Shown: positions 1 to 10,962, counted from the first letter of the stretch. The stretch: 64,000 bases of DNA from Mytilus edulis (GCF_963676685.1 NC_092356.1:22865750-22929749); one strand, 5' to 3'. Notes: generated by a model not told the origin, from the letters alone. Program-made: numbers and translations.

Positions 1-1400
1 ATTGGAACTTTATTGGGCTTTATAAAATATTAATATTTTTATTTTATTCTTTCAAGTAACAGCACATAAAAAAATAAAAGTTAGTCGACTTTAGCACGTA
101 AAAGCTTACAACAAGACAAAAATAAAAATAAACCCAATAGATTAATTATAGTCCACAAAAGTGATAAAATATTTATTTTGAAAAAAACTTAAAGACGTTA
201 AAACGTCCTGCTATACACACGCAATTTAGTGCACTTTAGATAGGTCATTATAATTTTCACAAGACGTATTTTTAAAAAAGGTAGTAAAACAAATCAATAC
301 CCTTAATAGTAGTACTTGAAAAATTTGTTGATTGTTACTTACCATAATGTAAAAATTAAAAAAAAATATTTTCAACAAATGATTTCACGGATTTCTTACC
401 TGGGGTAAACTGGAGTTCGAAGGTCTGTTAAACCTGTAGAAATGTTTGTTTCCTATTTATACCAACATCTAATTGTATATTGCTACATTAATTATATCTT
501 GTCGACAGATGGGCAGTATATATGTCGTTATCGTTAATGAAATATATGAAGGTCGAAAATTAATCACTATATTTTTTGTATGTTATCCCGTTTTGGTTGG
601 TCTCACTTGGTTTTTAATTAATTGTATATGATTTTACGTATTATGTTTTTTTTTGGTTGAGTTTAAAACAGTGCAACTAAAATATTGCAATATACGTAAC
701 ATTTCTTATACTTTTAGTAGTTTCTTACATATTTTATCAGAAAAAAACTGAAATGGATTGGATGGGTGGCCGAAGCCTATATACATAAAGGCAACAGTAA
801 TATACCGCTGTTTAAAAGTCATAAATCGATTGAGAGGAAACAAATCCGGTTACAAACTAAAACCGAGGAACATGTCAACTGTAAAAGGAAAACAACGAAA
901 TAACAGAACACAGAATAAAAAACCAAAAAAACTAACAACAATGCAACATAAATAAAAAGAAACTATTACATAAAAACTGCACAATTCTGACTTGGTACAG
1001 GAAATTTTAAGAAAAAATGGTGGGTTGAACCTGGTTGTATGGACCATCTACAAAACAAAACACGAAGCAACTTGAGTAACATATCGACAGTTTGGCAGTA
1101 CATGTGTTGTTAGCGCCTATGAAATATATGAAGGTTGAAATTTTATCTTCAAAACAAAGTATCAACCAACATGATAAAAAAAAATAACGATAATGCTCTT
1201 TAATTGGCATGTACTGACATATTCACATTCTTGAAAAGAAGTGCTATGGTATTTAAACTGTGTTTTTAACTGTTTGGCTCTAACAATTTCCAAACACCTG
1301 TTCATCCATTCATAAATTAGGTTTGTCTAGATACCCGTATGTTGCACAAGGAGAGAATAACATGAAGTAAAAAATATACCGTACTCAGACGAAAATTCTG
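1..1400. other. AT-rich intergenic DNA with degenerate direct repeats
   Basis: No gene is recognisable. Segments near 500-575 and 1080-1150 share a degenerate repeat (a CGACAG start and the string AATATATGAAGGT). Positions 990-1035 carry a fragment of the dispersed repeat also present at 1405-1690. The short open frames here have no coding character. Confidence 0.5.
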
Positions 1401-1404
1401 AACA

Positions 1405-1690
1405 GAAAGTGTCTGAGCAAATTGCAAAATCAAAAGCTAAAACAGATTAAACGCGTGGGTAGCAACTGTCAAATTCCCGACCTGATACAGCCATTTTTCT
1501 ATGTAGAAAAAATGGTGCAGTAAACCTGGTTTTATAGCTAGATTAACCTCTTGTTTGAAAGTAGCGTAAATATGATTATATGGACAACGATGTGTGAACA
1601 GAACAAACAGAAATAATAGGTAAAAATGTTAGAAATAAGGGTACAGCAGTCAACATTGTGTTATAATCTTAATCACTATAACGCAAGTAA
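1405..1690 (+). repeat. dispersed repeat family C, copy 1
   Basis: About 290 bp that recurs at 19535-19865 in the same orientation and, in part, reversed at 3920-4060. Shared strings include AAATCAAAAGCT, GGTAAA-ATGT-AAAAAT and GTGTTAT-ATCTTAATCACTATA. No terminal repeats or coding sequence are evident. I recall similar text from many mussel sequences. Confidence 0.65.
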
Positions 1691-1883
1691 GTATGTCAAC
1701 TAAAATAAACAAAAAGCATATAGACAAGTACAATAGGAAAAAGGAAAATCAAGAATGCAAAAGAACAAGTCTAATTTATTTTTATTCAAAACATTACCTG
1801 ATTGTGCAATGAAATTTCAGTAATGCAAACAGAATGATCTGTTGAAGAAAACAAAATTTGGTAGATGGTGATATATCAATATA

Positions 1884-2048
1884 GATTCTACAACTGCAAC
1901 AAGTGCGTTACGATATTTCTCCACTCGAGACAGTTAGATTTTAATATTTAAAGCGCAAGGCTTGACGAGCTTTTTAAATAATTAAAATCTAACTGTTGAG
2001 AGTGAAGAAATATCGTAATACACGAGTTATAGTGGTGGAATCTGTTTC
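1884..2048. repeat. foldback (hairpin) element, ~165 bp
   Basis: Left arm GTTACGATATTTCTCCACTC pairs with right arm GAGTGAAGAAATATCGTAA (one mismatch region), and CAGTTAGATTTTAAT pairs with ATTAAAATCTAACTG. The loop is about 18 bp around 1955-1972. The outermost arm bases pair imperfectly, out to AGATTC/GAATCT. It is probably a small non-autonomous MITE. Confidence 0.7.
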
Positions 2049-3286
2049 TCTAATGATTTTTATCCTTCCTTTTCCAAGATTTGAAGAAAGCTGTGTACGT
2101 TTTATGTGACGTCATCAGGCATGGTCGCGTTTTTTCATGACGTGACAATTTGAAAAATCAGAACGAAACCAAGAAAATTTATCGTCACAATTAAACTTCG
2201 ACCAATCATTTGCCGAGAACAGATTTTTCACTAGTGAGGAGAAATATTTTTCTCACACCGATCAAGAAATGTGAAAATTGCACAAAAAATAGAGAAATAT
2301 ATCTCTCAGTTCAATAATGTGAAAATAAAGGTGAAAGTATTTCAATAACTATTGTTTGAGAATGTAAGATATTTGCTAAGCAAGTAAAGTATGCTAACTA
2401 TAATTGTTGAGGATAATGCAGAAAAGACTTAAATCTTAAACTTTCAGAGCAGTTGATGATGACCACTTTTTGACTCGCGAACACAGCTTCATTCATTTAT
2501 AGCGTTGTCTTTCGTGCAACGTAAGCATACATTTTACCAAGCATGTTAAATATGCAACAGTTTGATCAAATGACATGGAGAGACTAATAACATTTCATTG
2601 ATACAGAATCATATAACAATTCATTTTTGACGTCTATCGTCAATTCGACTTTACAAACACCCTATCGCTATTTAGTAATCTGTGCCGATTGAAATATTGA
2701 CGTCAAATAACAATCACTTTTCCAATCTGGCGTCAGATATTTTCTATTATGACGTCAAATTTTCACTGGAACCTTTGTGATACAGTAATTGGGTACAAAT
2801 AGCAATAACGTGTGTTTGACAGTTGGAGTCATCTTGATATTAACGTTGATCAACTGCACTAGCGTCTCCTTAATATTTCTAACGATTTTGTATATTATTT
2901 TATGAGTTTCACATTATCTTATCGTATACACTGAAGCTGTATAACCGTTATTGCACATCATTTACAATTGTCCATTACATACATGTAGCAGTGCCATGTA
3001 TTTTTTATGTACATGTAAGAACAACCTATCATACATGTAGTATATAAATATATAATTGTTTAACAATTCGTGTAAAACGTTTCTCGTGTATCGACGACAG
3101 TAATTCCTTATTTGTATAACTTAATTAAGATGAAGATAGTTCCCTCGCATTATCCTGTACATGAGTTTACCTATGGTATGATTAAAAAAATATACTAAAA
3201 TAAAAAAATAATTGATAAATTTTAAAAATTTATGTGAAATGAAAGTAATGTAACAATTTGATTAATTTAAAACACTTATATATATA
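2049..3286. other. intergenic, no gene seen
   Basis: AT-rich sequence without a supported gene. It contains short GAGAAATAT/ATATTTCTC-type inverted strings around 2238-2310 and several TGACGTCA-like strings (2107, 2701, 2751). Nothing further can be supported. Confidence 0.4.
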
Positions 3287-3735
3287 GGAAGATGTGGTAT
3301 GAGTGCCAATGATACAACTCTCCATCCAAATAACAATTTATAAAGTAAACCATTATAGGTTAAGATACGACCTTCAACACGGAGCCTTGGTTCACACCGA
3401 ACAGCAAGATATAAAGGGCCACACAAATTACTAGTGTAAAACCATTAAAACGGGGAAACCAACGGTCTAATACATAAAAAAAAACTGCTGCAAAAACATT
3501 TTAAAGGAACATGACAGTTGTTTATTCTGAGTAAATAGTTTATAAACAGTAAACAATGTTGTATGATTTCTGTTTGGCATTCCAACACATGCCTTTATAA
3601 AATCATGCATTTATGTTGGCTCCGTGTAGAAGACCGTACTTCGACCTATAATAGTTTACTTTTACAAATTATAAATTGGATGGAGAATCGTCTCATAAGC
3701 ACTCATATCATATCTTCTAAACTCTATTTGTCCAT
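3287..3735. repeat. two inverted copies of dispersed repeat family B
   Basis: Positions 3287-3500 carry a forward copy (AAGATGTGGTATGAGTGCCA, then text ending near CAACGGTCTAAT). Positions 3600-3722 carry a reversed partial copy. The two could pair into a foldback of about 430 bp. Other copies lie at 12232, 16244, 35055, 53239, 57150 and 63285. Confidence 0.75.
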
Positions 3736-3919
3736 ATTTTTATCCTAAATTCTATGTCTAGAAAAAACAGATGAACACATTAAAACAATAAGCGTGTCTT
3801 AAAGAAAGAACAAATCTTAAACAAAAGGCTACGCACCAGCAAAGTAACATTAACAAGGAAAGATAATTGAAGCGACATTTTTAAATTTCAAAACTCTTCG
3901 TCATAAGTTGATGTACATA

Positions 3920-4200
3920 AATTTTGTTTCAGGTTTTCAGGACTGAAAATCATAAAACCAGGTTCAACCCATCATGTTTTATTAAAATATCTTGTACCAA
4001 ATCAGGAATATGGCAGTTGTTATCAATAAATTCGTTTCTATGTATGTTGGCGTTTGCTTTTCTTGTTCCTTTATTTTAGTCTCATATTTGAGCTGTTTCC
4101 CTCGACTTTACTTTGTAACCCGGATTTTTTTTTCTCGCGATTGATTTATGACTTTTGAATACCGGCATACTTCTGTTGCCTTTATTTAACAAATTCCTGT
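3920..4200. repeat. reversed family C fragment plus GTAACCCGGATTT repeat
   Basis: Positions 3925-4020 are the reverse complement of the family C segment containing the ACTTGGTACA-type string. Positions 4104-4195 carry a second dispersed unit with GTAACCCGGATTT and GATTTATGACTT, which recurs at 41678-41745. No coding potential. Confidence 0.55.
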
Positions 4201-4239
4201 TTTATGTTCTCGTGTTAAACAAACTTTTACTACTCAGTC

Positions 4240-4385
4240 TTAAATGTTGCTTAGTCTTTAGTTTTCTCTGTCTGTCTTCTGCACTACTTGTCTGTTTGTC
4301 CTTTTATTTTTAGCCATGGCGTTGTCAGTCTATTTTCAATCTATGAGTTTGACTGTGTCTCTGGTATCTCTCGTCCCTCTGTATT
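4240..4385 (+). repeat. dispersed repeat family A, 3' part
   Basis: The conserved 3' end of the most frequent repeat in the window: AGCCATGGCGTTGTCAGT, then an ATGAGTTTGACTGT block and TCGTCCCTCT at the end. Fuller copies are at 7332-7945 (reversed) and 9937-10352. Confidence 0.7.
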
Positions 4386-4633
4386 CAACTGATCATATTA
4401 TTAAGAGTATTAAAAGACTTCCGATTGAATATTGTATTAGATAGATATTTATCTGTTTGAAGTAATTTCATTCAATTTAATGTCTGACGGACATTTTTAT
4501 ACAAAATTGTTAGACTAGCCAAAGTAAATTACAACTTTACTTTTCGAAATCGAAATGAATTAACTCACAAACGATTGCTCTTAGAAAGAAGAGAACAAGC
4601 ATTAACATGAAAAATTATAAAACAAAGTCTGAT

Positions 4634-4639
4634 TTTATT
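4634..4639 (-). terminator. polyadenylation signal AATAAA for the 4714-5058 gene
   Basis: TTTATT on the + strand reads AATAAA on the - strand, about 75 bp past the stop codon. The same motif lies at an equivalent place in the paralogues (13350-13355, 11680-11685). Confidence 0.7.
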
Positions 4640-4713
4640 GAAACAATTATATTACTAGTATACAAAACAAAAGGGACACATGAAAGCTGGTAACAAATGT
4701 ATCCAATACATTT

Positions 4714-5058
4714 TTAATATTTTTTATTCTGGCTATTGAGCCATTGAAACATGAAAGATCTGGCAATGTTACCAGTAGCATATTTCTGTACAATTCCTGC
4801 GTACTGTTTAGGTACGTATTTCATCCAAAATCGGGGATTAGCATATCCTGATGACAATCCTGATGACAAAATTCCTCCAAAACCACCAATTCCATCAAGA
4901 CCGCCGCCATATCCAACAGGACCATATCCACCGCTAGAATATCCAACGGGACTATATCCACCGCTAGAATACACAACGGGGCCAATTCCACCATGTGCTG
5001 CTATGTTGTTGACTAACAATAGCACTGCTACCACCACAGATGTACATTTGGTGTTCAT
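4714..5058 (-). CDS. small secreted Gly/Tyr-rich protein, copy 1 (intact)
   Basis: This gene encodes a 114-residue protein. Residues 1-22 form a signal peptide (hydrophobic core VVVAVLLLV, likely cleavage near AAHG). Residues 23-62 are Gly/Tyr/Ser-rich with GGYGPVGY-type repeats. Residues 63-114 are a conserved non-repetitive tail with NPRFWMKYVPKQYAG and QWLNSQNKKY. The start is fixed by the signal peptide and by a splice acceptor 21 bp upstream (minus-strand AG at 5081-5080). A 5' non-coding exon lies near 6376-6404. I do not recognise the family by name. Composition resembles secreted shell, periostracal or byssal proteins of molluscs, so extracellular-matrix function is inference. Paralogues are at 7983, 11698 and 13409. 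The 7983 gene is transcribed divergently. Confidence 0.85.
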   Translation of the reverse strand: MNTKCTSVVVAVLLLVNNIAAHGGIGPVVYSSGGYSPVGYSSGGYGPVGYGGGLDGIGGFGGILSSGLSSGYANPRFWMKYVPKQYAGIVQKYATGNIARSFMFQWLNSQNKKY

Positions 5059-5079
5059 TTTACAGTTGTGTTATGGGTT

Positions 5080-6375
5080 CTACAAAATAATAATAAATAA
5101 ATTGTGGATACCATACGTTTACTCAAAAATTCCAAAACTTAAAAAGTTATAAATTGTAAAAAATGCCAATGTTGTTCTTACTTTATTATCTAAAATGAGA
5201 TGTAGAAGTACATGTATATCATATTTGTTTCCATAGTAAACCATTTGCTTGGTTTGAAACACACTTAGTATGAAAACATGGTTGTTTAACATGATACAGC
5301 TGGTAAGCATTGGTTTTGTGAAAACAATAATATTTTACACTTTCGGAGTATAAAAATCAACACGTAGAATTAAAGTTAATACACACCGAGAAAAGACCCT
5401 AAACAAAAGTAAAAATAAAACCTATATAAAACATACTCTGAGATTAAAAAAAGTTTGTTTAGATTTGATCACGAGGGAAACACACTGAGATTTAAAAAAG
5501 GGCATTGGTAGCCTATTGTGATCTTACCATTTGAAATTAAGTTTAAAACTTATTTTTTGTTCGAATGATATTTCAATATATAGGGTTTCTGAATTATTAT
5601 TCTTAAGAAAAACACATTTACGCGCTTCATATAAAATGTGCGTTGTTCATCTCCTTTACACCCCGATAAAATTGTAATTTATTTTGTTTTTAAATCAAAA
5701 ATATATTTATATGCTGAGTTGCTTGGAGTAAAGGTAAAAAAGAATATATACATGTCAACAAAAGAAACAATACAAGGCAATGTTTTTTTTTTATAAATAA
5801 TGAAATTAGATACACAGTACCAAGGTAAATAAATGCCCAATTGGTCTATTTTTTACAGAGATTTATTTTTTTTATCAAAATGTTTGATTAACGCGAATTT
5901 TTGTTATTTCATAAATTGTATTTTCACCCCAAAACAAATGATATCAGAAATTAAAAACTTATACTTAAACATGGTCTGCTTAAAATGTTAATGCCTTTGC
6001 AAATTTGAATACTTTGTTATTATATTAGAAATAGTGTGCCGAATTTAGTCATCATTTTCAGCTAAACAAATTTGCCCTCCGTGTGCAATAACATGGTATA
6101 TTTTCACTTTCGAATTTTGATCTTTTAATCATATGCATTTTCTTTGCAAATGACTGTATGTTGTTGAATAGTTGAACAGTTTTTCCTATTCATTATATTT
6201 TATGATAAATTAAAATTCAAACTTTAGTATCGCTTCTTTTGTTGGCAAGTATAAGAAAGGAAAGAGGCAAATAAAGACAAACAAAATTAACAAACTAGAT
6301 GTAGAAATTAACAAAAAAAAAAAACCACACAGATGTATGCATTACATTGGAATTGTCCCTTATATTTAATCTTAC
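5080..6375 (-). other. 5'UTR intron of the 4714-5058 gene
   Basis: On the minus strand the donor is CCAG|GTAAGA (boundary 6376/6375) and the acceptor TTTTGTAG|AACCC (boundary 5080/5079). Positions 5160-5320 match, reversed, 7150-7290 in the intron of the divergent paralogue. Positions 5330-5690 match 14150-14560 in the intron of the third copy. The splice sites are read by eye, and no transcript was available. Confidence 0.65.
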
Positions 6376-6404
6376 CTGGTATGCCCGGTCTAAAATTAGG
6401 AGAT
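6376..6404 (-). other. non-coding exon 1 of the 4714-5058 gene (predicted)
   Basis: The exon runs from a predicted start about 30 bp past the TATA box to the GTAAGA donor. The string ACCGGGCA matches ACCGGACA in exon 1 of the divergent gene (6847-6875), and a related string occurs at 14760-14787. Three-way conservation supports it. The exact start is inferred. Confidence 0.55.
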
Positions 6405-6430
6405 AATATTATTATTGCATTTCTTGTGCA

Positions 6431-6438
6431 CTTATATA
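6431..6438 (-). promoter_or_regulatory. TATA box of the 4714-5058 gene
   Basis: The minus-strand string CTGTATATAAG is shared with CTGTATATTAG (6811-6821, + strand) and CTGTATATAAAAG (about 14813-14825, - strand). Each lies about 50-60 bp before a predicted GTAAG donor. Confidence 0.6.
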
Positions 6439-6813
6439 CAGAAAAAATGGGGATATTTTGATAATTAAGGTTATGCACGTGAAATGACAGAAAACCATGA
6501 AAAAAAAAAATAACTATCGATCAAATTATGAAACAACAGTCTTTCGTAACATTTTTTTTTTCGACGAAATATGTTTTTCAAAAAATTTAACAGTGTGGTA
6601 AAAATAGTATCTGTCCTATCAATCATTTTAACTAGGAATTGGTGCAAGAATTTATGAATTTTCATAGAAAAAGGAAGTCCACGTGTTAAACAAAATGTGA
6701 TATCCATCAACACATTTTACAGCCACAATCGAGGACAAATACATGTATGTTTTTGGAATCCAGTCTCCCAGCAGGTCTAGTGGTTGCATAAGTCCTCATG
6801 TCAATTATATCTG
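6439..6813. promoter_or_regulatory. shared divergent promoter region of two Gly-rich genes
   Basis: About 375 bp separate two outward-facing TATA boxes. The block is conserved in the third gene (14820-15190), including ATGGGGATATTTT, ACTATCGATCAAATT, GTCTTTCGTAAC, GGAATTGGTGCAAGAATTT, a CCAAT box (reverse, 6638-6642; also 15018-15022), an E-box CACGTG (6680-6685; also 15060-15065) and CAACACATTTTACAG. Conservation between duplicates suggests shared regulatory sites. Which factors bind is unknown. Confidence 0.55.
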
Positions 6814-6820
6814 TATATTA
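6814..6820 (+). promoter_or_regulatory. TATA box of the 7983-8345 gene
   Basis: TATATTA within CTGTATATTAGTGCA, homologous to the minus-strand CTGTATATAAGTGCA of the divergent paralogue. It lies about 56 bp before the GTAAG donor at 6876. Confidence 0.55.
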
Positions 6821-6846
6821 GTGCATGAAAATGCATCAATGATATC

Positions 6847-6875
6847 ATATTCTAATTTCAAACCGGACAGAAAAA
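6847..6875 (+). other. non-coding exon 1 of the 7983-8345 gene (predicted)
   Basis: The predicted exon ends at AAAAA|GTAAGAA. The string CTAATTTCAAACCGGACA aligns with exon 1 of the 4714 gene. The start is placed about 30 bp after the TATA box by inference. Confidence 0.5.
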
Positions 6876-7961
6876 GTAAGAATATTTGAAATATTATTCA
6901 AATATAAAAGGCTATTACAATGTAAAAAGTAAAATCACAAAATGCTGAACTCTGAGAAAAATGCAAAACAGAAATTTCGCAGCAATGCATAGATCTGTGG
7001 ATCTTTTTTTTTCTTAATTTCTAGTCTAGTTTATGTTTAGGTTTTTTCTCTATCTCGGCGTGTTTTATTTATAATGCCTCGAATTGATTTTACCCTTCAA
7101 AAAGGCTTACACATACTAGTATTGACAAGATAACTAGCCATAAACACTATGCCATGTTAAACAATCATGTTATGATACTATGTTTGTTTCAAAATAAGCA
7201 AATGGTATACTATTAAACAAATCTGATATATTGCGACATCCCATTTTAGATACTTGAGTAAGAACAACATTGCTTTTTTGTATTTATAAATTCGTATTAG
7301 AACTTTCGATTTAAAGTATAAATACAATTAAAAGAGGGACGAAAGATACCAAAGGGACAGTCAAACTCATAAATATAAAGACAAACAAGCAACAACACAC
7401 ATGACACAACATAGAAAACTAAAGAATAAACAACACGAACCCAACTAAAAAACTAGGGGTGAACTCAGGTGCTCCGGAAGGGTAAACAAATCCTGCTACA
7501 CATGTGGCACCCGTCGTGTTGCATATGTGCTAACAAATCCGGTAAATAGTCTAATTCGGTAGGTCACATTCAAGAAAAGGAAGGGGGTTGTAGTTACGAC
7601 GTAAGGAACATATCCGATATCATTTGTGAAACGGTTATTCCATAACGGTCAACCAACTCGTAATGGAGTCCGTAAAATTTACAAAGGGATGATTTCAACT
7701 TCACCATTTGGAACTCTTGGTTTAATAGCTTCCTTGTGAGCAGCAACCCTCAATCAAGAAAATCATGATAGGAAATGCAAGCACGGAAATATCGCATCAA
7801 TTGGGAGATATATACCTCGTATGCAGGTGCTGCTGGAATGTTGCTACTTAGAAATGGAAAGTTCACAATTGGAAAGCTGAAATCATCTCTTTTGTCGTAA
7901 AGTTTTGTTTTCAACCGACCCTCATTGTCAATTTCTAGATGTAAGTATTATTATTTTGTAG
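6876..7961 (+). other. 5'UTR intron of the 7983-8345 gene
   Basis: Donor GTAAGA at 6876, acceptor ATTATTTTGTAG ending at 7961. Positions 7150-7290 are homologous to the paralogue's intron (reversed 5160-5320). About 610 bp of the 3' half is a repeat (7332-7945) that ends about 16 bp before the acceptor. Confidence 0.6.
7332..7945 (-). repeat. long dispersed repeat family A copy inside an intron
   Basis: A reversed copy whose + strand text begins AGGGACGAAAGATACCAAAG. It runs through a Gly-rich-gene-unrelated 5' extension (GAAATGGAAAGTTCACAA, GTAAAGTTTTGTTTTCAACC) not seen in the shorter copies. The same repeat is forward at 9937-10352. The 5' extension may mark the 3' end of a longer retroelement. 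That is a guess. Confidence 0.7.
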
Positions 7962-7982
7962 TGTCCTTAACACAGCTAGAAA

Positions 7983-8345
7983 ATGTACGCCAAGTGTACA
8001 TGTGTGGTAGTAGCAGTGCTTTTATTAGTTAACAACATAGCAGCACATGGTGGATATGGCCCCGTTGGCTATTCTAGTGGTGGATATGGCGGAAAAATCG
8101 ATGGATATGGTCCTGTTTGGTATGACGAATATGGCGGCGGTCTCGGTGGTTTAAGAGGTCTTAGTGGAATAGGTGGTTTTGGAGGAATTTTGTCATCTGG
8201 ATTGTCGTCAGGATATGCTAATCCCCGATTTTGGATGAAATTTGTACCTAAACAGTACGCAGGAATTGTACAGAAATATGCTACTGGTAACATTGCCAGA
8301 TCTTTCATGTCTCAATGGCTCAATAGCCAGGGTAAGAAATATTAA
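7983..8345 (+). CDS. small secreted Gly/Tyr-rich protein, copy 2 (intact)
   Basis: A 120-residue paralogue of the 4714-5058 product. The signal peptide is near-identical (residues 1-22, starting MYAKCTCVVV). Residues 23-70 are Gly/Tyr-rich, with an extra segment around KIDGYGPVWYDEYGG and a GGLRGLSGIGGFGG stretch. The tail is conserved, with NPRFWMKFVPKQYAG and QWLNSQGKKY. The ATG lies 21 bp after the acceptor AG at 7960-7961, the same spacing as in copy 1. A poly(A) signal is at 8417-8422. The gene is divergent from copy 1. The antisense frame (8069-8308) is a shadow. Role is unknown; a secreted matrix protein is the likely guess. Confidence 0.85.
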   Translation: MYAKCTCVVVAVLLLVNNIAAHGGYGPVGYSSGGYGGKIDGYGPVWYDEYGGGLGGLRGLSGIGGFGGILSSGLSSGYANPRFWMKFVPKQYAGIVQKYATGNIARSFMSQWLNSQGKKY

Positions 8346-8416
8346 AAACATTTATTGTGATAAATTCATTATAAACTTACATTTGTAACTATTGTTTTGT
8401 ATAGTATAGTTGTTTC

Positions 8417-8422
8417 AATAAA
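8417..8422 (+). terminator. polyadenylation signal AATAAA
   Basis: AATAAA inside TTTCAATAAAAG, about 70 bp after the stop codon of the 7983-8345 gene. Confidence 0.75.
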
Positions 8423-9729
8423 AGTAGAATTTTACGATATAATAAATAGATGTTATTCTTTTTTTTAAAGTCTTGCTCATAGGTGATTATCAACCGTATA
8501 AGATGTACTTTGCTATAGCTTGCCTTGCATTTTTTTACTTAAAATCCCACCCTACATGGCCCTGAGTGGATTCTTTTTCAAAGAGGTAAATACCTTTTGC
8601 ATACATTATTTTTTTAATCCGACATCATGTTATACTCTGTACAATGTGGCCAGAAAGTGATACTTTGTCAATGAATCAGGTTTAGATAATCTGGAATCAG
8701 GAATCCAGGAATTTGTAAGTTCGAAAACAAAGCGTGTGCACATAAACTGATGACGGAGAGTCTTTAAATTAAAAAGAGTCGATCTGTATTATCATTTTTG
8801 TGCGATTTAGTGATGTACTTTGCTTAAGCTAGTGGGGCATTTTTTTAATAAAACAAAAATACCCACACTCCATGACACCAAATTGAATGTCTTCAGATAG
8901 TTAAATATATTCCGAATAATTATTTTTTTAATCGGAAATCTTTGCCACAAAAATATACTTGTTTGATGATTCAAACAATGGACTATTACATACACATTAT
9001 CATAGAATGACGTTTTTGGAGGATATTCTTTTCGAAAGTTAAAATGTTATGAACTATCGTTGTCAAAGATGACCATATGATAGTCCTATAAACATATATG
9101 TCTTAGCACCGCCACCCCTTTTCCACGTTTGTGTACTAATTTATCAGAAATGCGATCGTGTAGCTCAAAATAAAAGTTTTACCACCGACGGAATAGAAAT
9201 GTAGTGGATTTTTGTCTTGTCTTTTCTGAACTAACAGTAAAACCCTACGACAAAATTAAAGTGGGGTCGTCCGTTTTGCTGTAGGAGATGTATAAATTCG
9301 CAGACATGTCCGATCAGAATAGGGACGTTAAAGCCGATGCCTGATTTTATATAGAGATCTTTCACCAAACAATCCTCTACAGGCATAATCCTATTGCTTT
9401 ATTTAAAAGTTTACCCACTTGAAAATCAAAAAAAAAAATATATCATTGTTGTGCTTCGTGAAAATACAGAAATTATTCTACATATGTATCCAGCATATGA
9501 ATTCCATTACATTCTGCACTTCCAATGAAATTTAACACGAATCATATGTGTTAACAATTTAAGATGTTGTCCTTGTTTTCACAAAAACGATTAGGATCAA
9601 AGATACACATACTACACTAAATTTTAAAATGCGCAGTGGTGAACATTTCGTTGAATTGATGTTTACAAAAGTATGAATTTTTCCGATTTTCTTATCCCAA
9701 GTATCTATTACCTAGCCTTATTTGGCACG
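8423..9729. other. intergenic, no gene seen
   Basis: AT-rich with no supported gene. A weak duplicated string (TGATGTACTTTGCT near 8812 resembles AAGATGTACTTTGCT near 8501) suggests an old local duplication around 8500-8900. Confidence 0.4.
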
Positions 9730-9935
9730 ACCTTTTAAAAATTTTGAGTCCAAAATGCTCTTCAACTTTGTACTTGTTTGGTTTTATAACTATTTTGATC
9801 TGAGCGTCACTGATGATTCTAATGTAGACGAAACGAGCGGCTGGCGTATCAGTTGTAAGCCTGGTACCTTTGATAAGTAACTACTACTGACACAAATATA
9901 CTATTTCAGTCCTGGTATCTACGATGAGTTTATTT
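9730..9935 (+). repeat. dispersed repeat family H, copy 1
   Basis: Contains GAGCGTCACTGATGA, GTAGACGAAACG and CCTGGTA-type strings that recur, diverged, at 10550-10720. It directly abuts the family A copy at 9937. I recall this text as a frequent mussel repeat. Confidence 0.6.
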
Positions 9936-9936
9936 A

Positions 9937-10352
9937 AGAGTTCCAAATGGTGAAGTTGAAATCATCCCTTCGACGCCATCACGAGTTGGCTGACCGTAAT
10001 GGAATAACTGTTTCACAAATGACATCGGATATGTTCCTTACGGCGTAACTACAATCCCTTCCCTTTCATGAATGTGACCTACCGAATTAGATTATTTACC
10101 GGATGTGTTATCACTTAAGCAACACGACGGATGACACATGTGGAGCAGGATCTGCTTACCTTTCCGGAGCATATGAGATCACCCCTATTTTTTGGTGGGG
10201 TTCGTGTTGCTTATTCTCTAGTTGTTTATGTTGTGTCATCTGTTTTATTGTTTGTCTGTTTGTCTTTTACATTTTTAGCCATGGCGTTGTTAGTTTATTT
10301 TCGATTTATGAGTTAGACTGTCCCTCTGGTATCTTTCGTCCCTCTTTTACAG
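9937..10352 (+). repeat. dispersed repeat family A, near full copy
   Basis: Forward copy running from AAATGGTGAAGTTGAAATCA through GCAACACGACGG, GGAGCAGGATCTGCTTACC, GGGTTCGTGTTGCTTA and AGCCATGGCGTTGTTAG to TCTTTCGTCCCTC. The GCAGGATCTGCTTACCTTTC part is the unit amplified at 60190-61310. Open frames here (85 and 61 codons) are repeat artefacts. Confidence 0.75.
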
Positions 10353-10549
10353 TCACTTGATCGATGCCACTGCTCGTGGCGTTTTAATTCCTCGAGGGTA
10401 CCACCAGCTCAGTAGTCAGCACTTCAGTATTGACTTGAGTTATCATTCATGTGTTCATAATTATAAATTAACTGTTTACAAAACTTTAAATTTTTGAAAT
10501 ACTAAGGCTATTTTTCCTCACTCAGGAATAGATTACCTTAGCTGAATGG

Positions 10550-10720
10550 GCCAAAACTTTTAGGAAAGTTTGGCCATCAATGCTCTTCAAATTGATTGTT
10601 TTTGTGGTCTTATTAACATTTTTTTTATTCCAGCGTCACTCATAAGTCTTTTGTAGACAAAACGCTCGTCTGGCACAAATACAAAATTATAGACCTGGTA
10701 TCTATTTTGAGTTTGATTAA
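10550..10720 (+). repeat. dispersed repeat family H, copy 2
   Basis: A diverged copy of 9730-9935, with GCGTCACTCATAAGTCT, GTAGACAAAACGCTCG and GACCTGGTATCTATTTTGAG. Confidence 0.55.
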
Positions 10721-10962
10721 ATACATTAAGTATAAATTTCACATCGTGTGGGGTTACGAAAGCTTATTAAAAGTTTATTCTTTACCTTCAAAATTAAGAA
10801 TTCTCTGTTTTGCAATTAATACTAGTACTTGTACCGTTTGTTCATGACAACCCAAATAATCTAAAGTATATTTACATTATGTAAGTTACTGATATTAACA
10901 ACTTGAAATATATTTGAGACCTCGTTTTGGCTTCAAGATTGGCATTTGATATGTTCCATGTG

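Noticed and set aside
4751..5152. Pro-rich frame antisense to the Gly-rich gene (also at 8069, 11777, 13467)
   Set aside because: Gly codons read as Pro on the opposite strand. The Gly-rich strand has the signal peptide, TATA box, intron and poly(A) signal.
10103..10360. Cys-rich 85-codon frame
   Set aside because: It lies entirely within a family A dispersed repeat. The same text, with stops, is seen in other copies.
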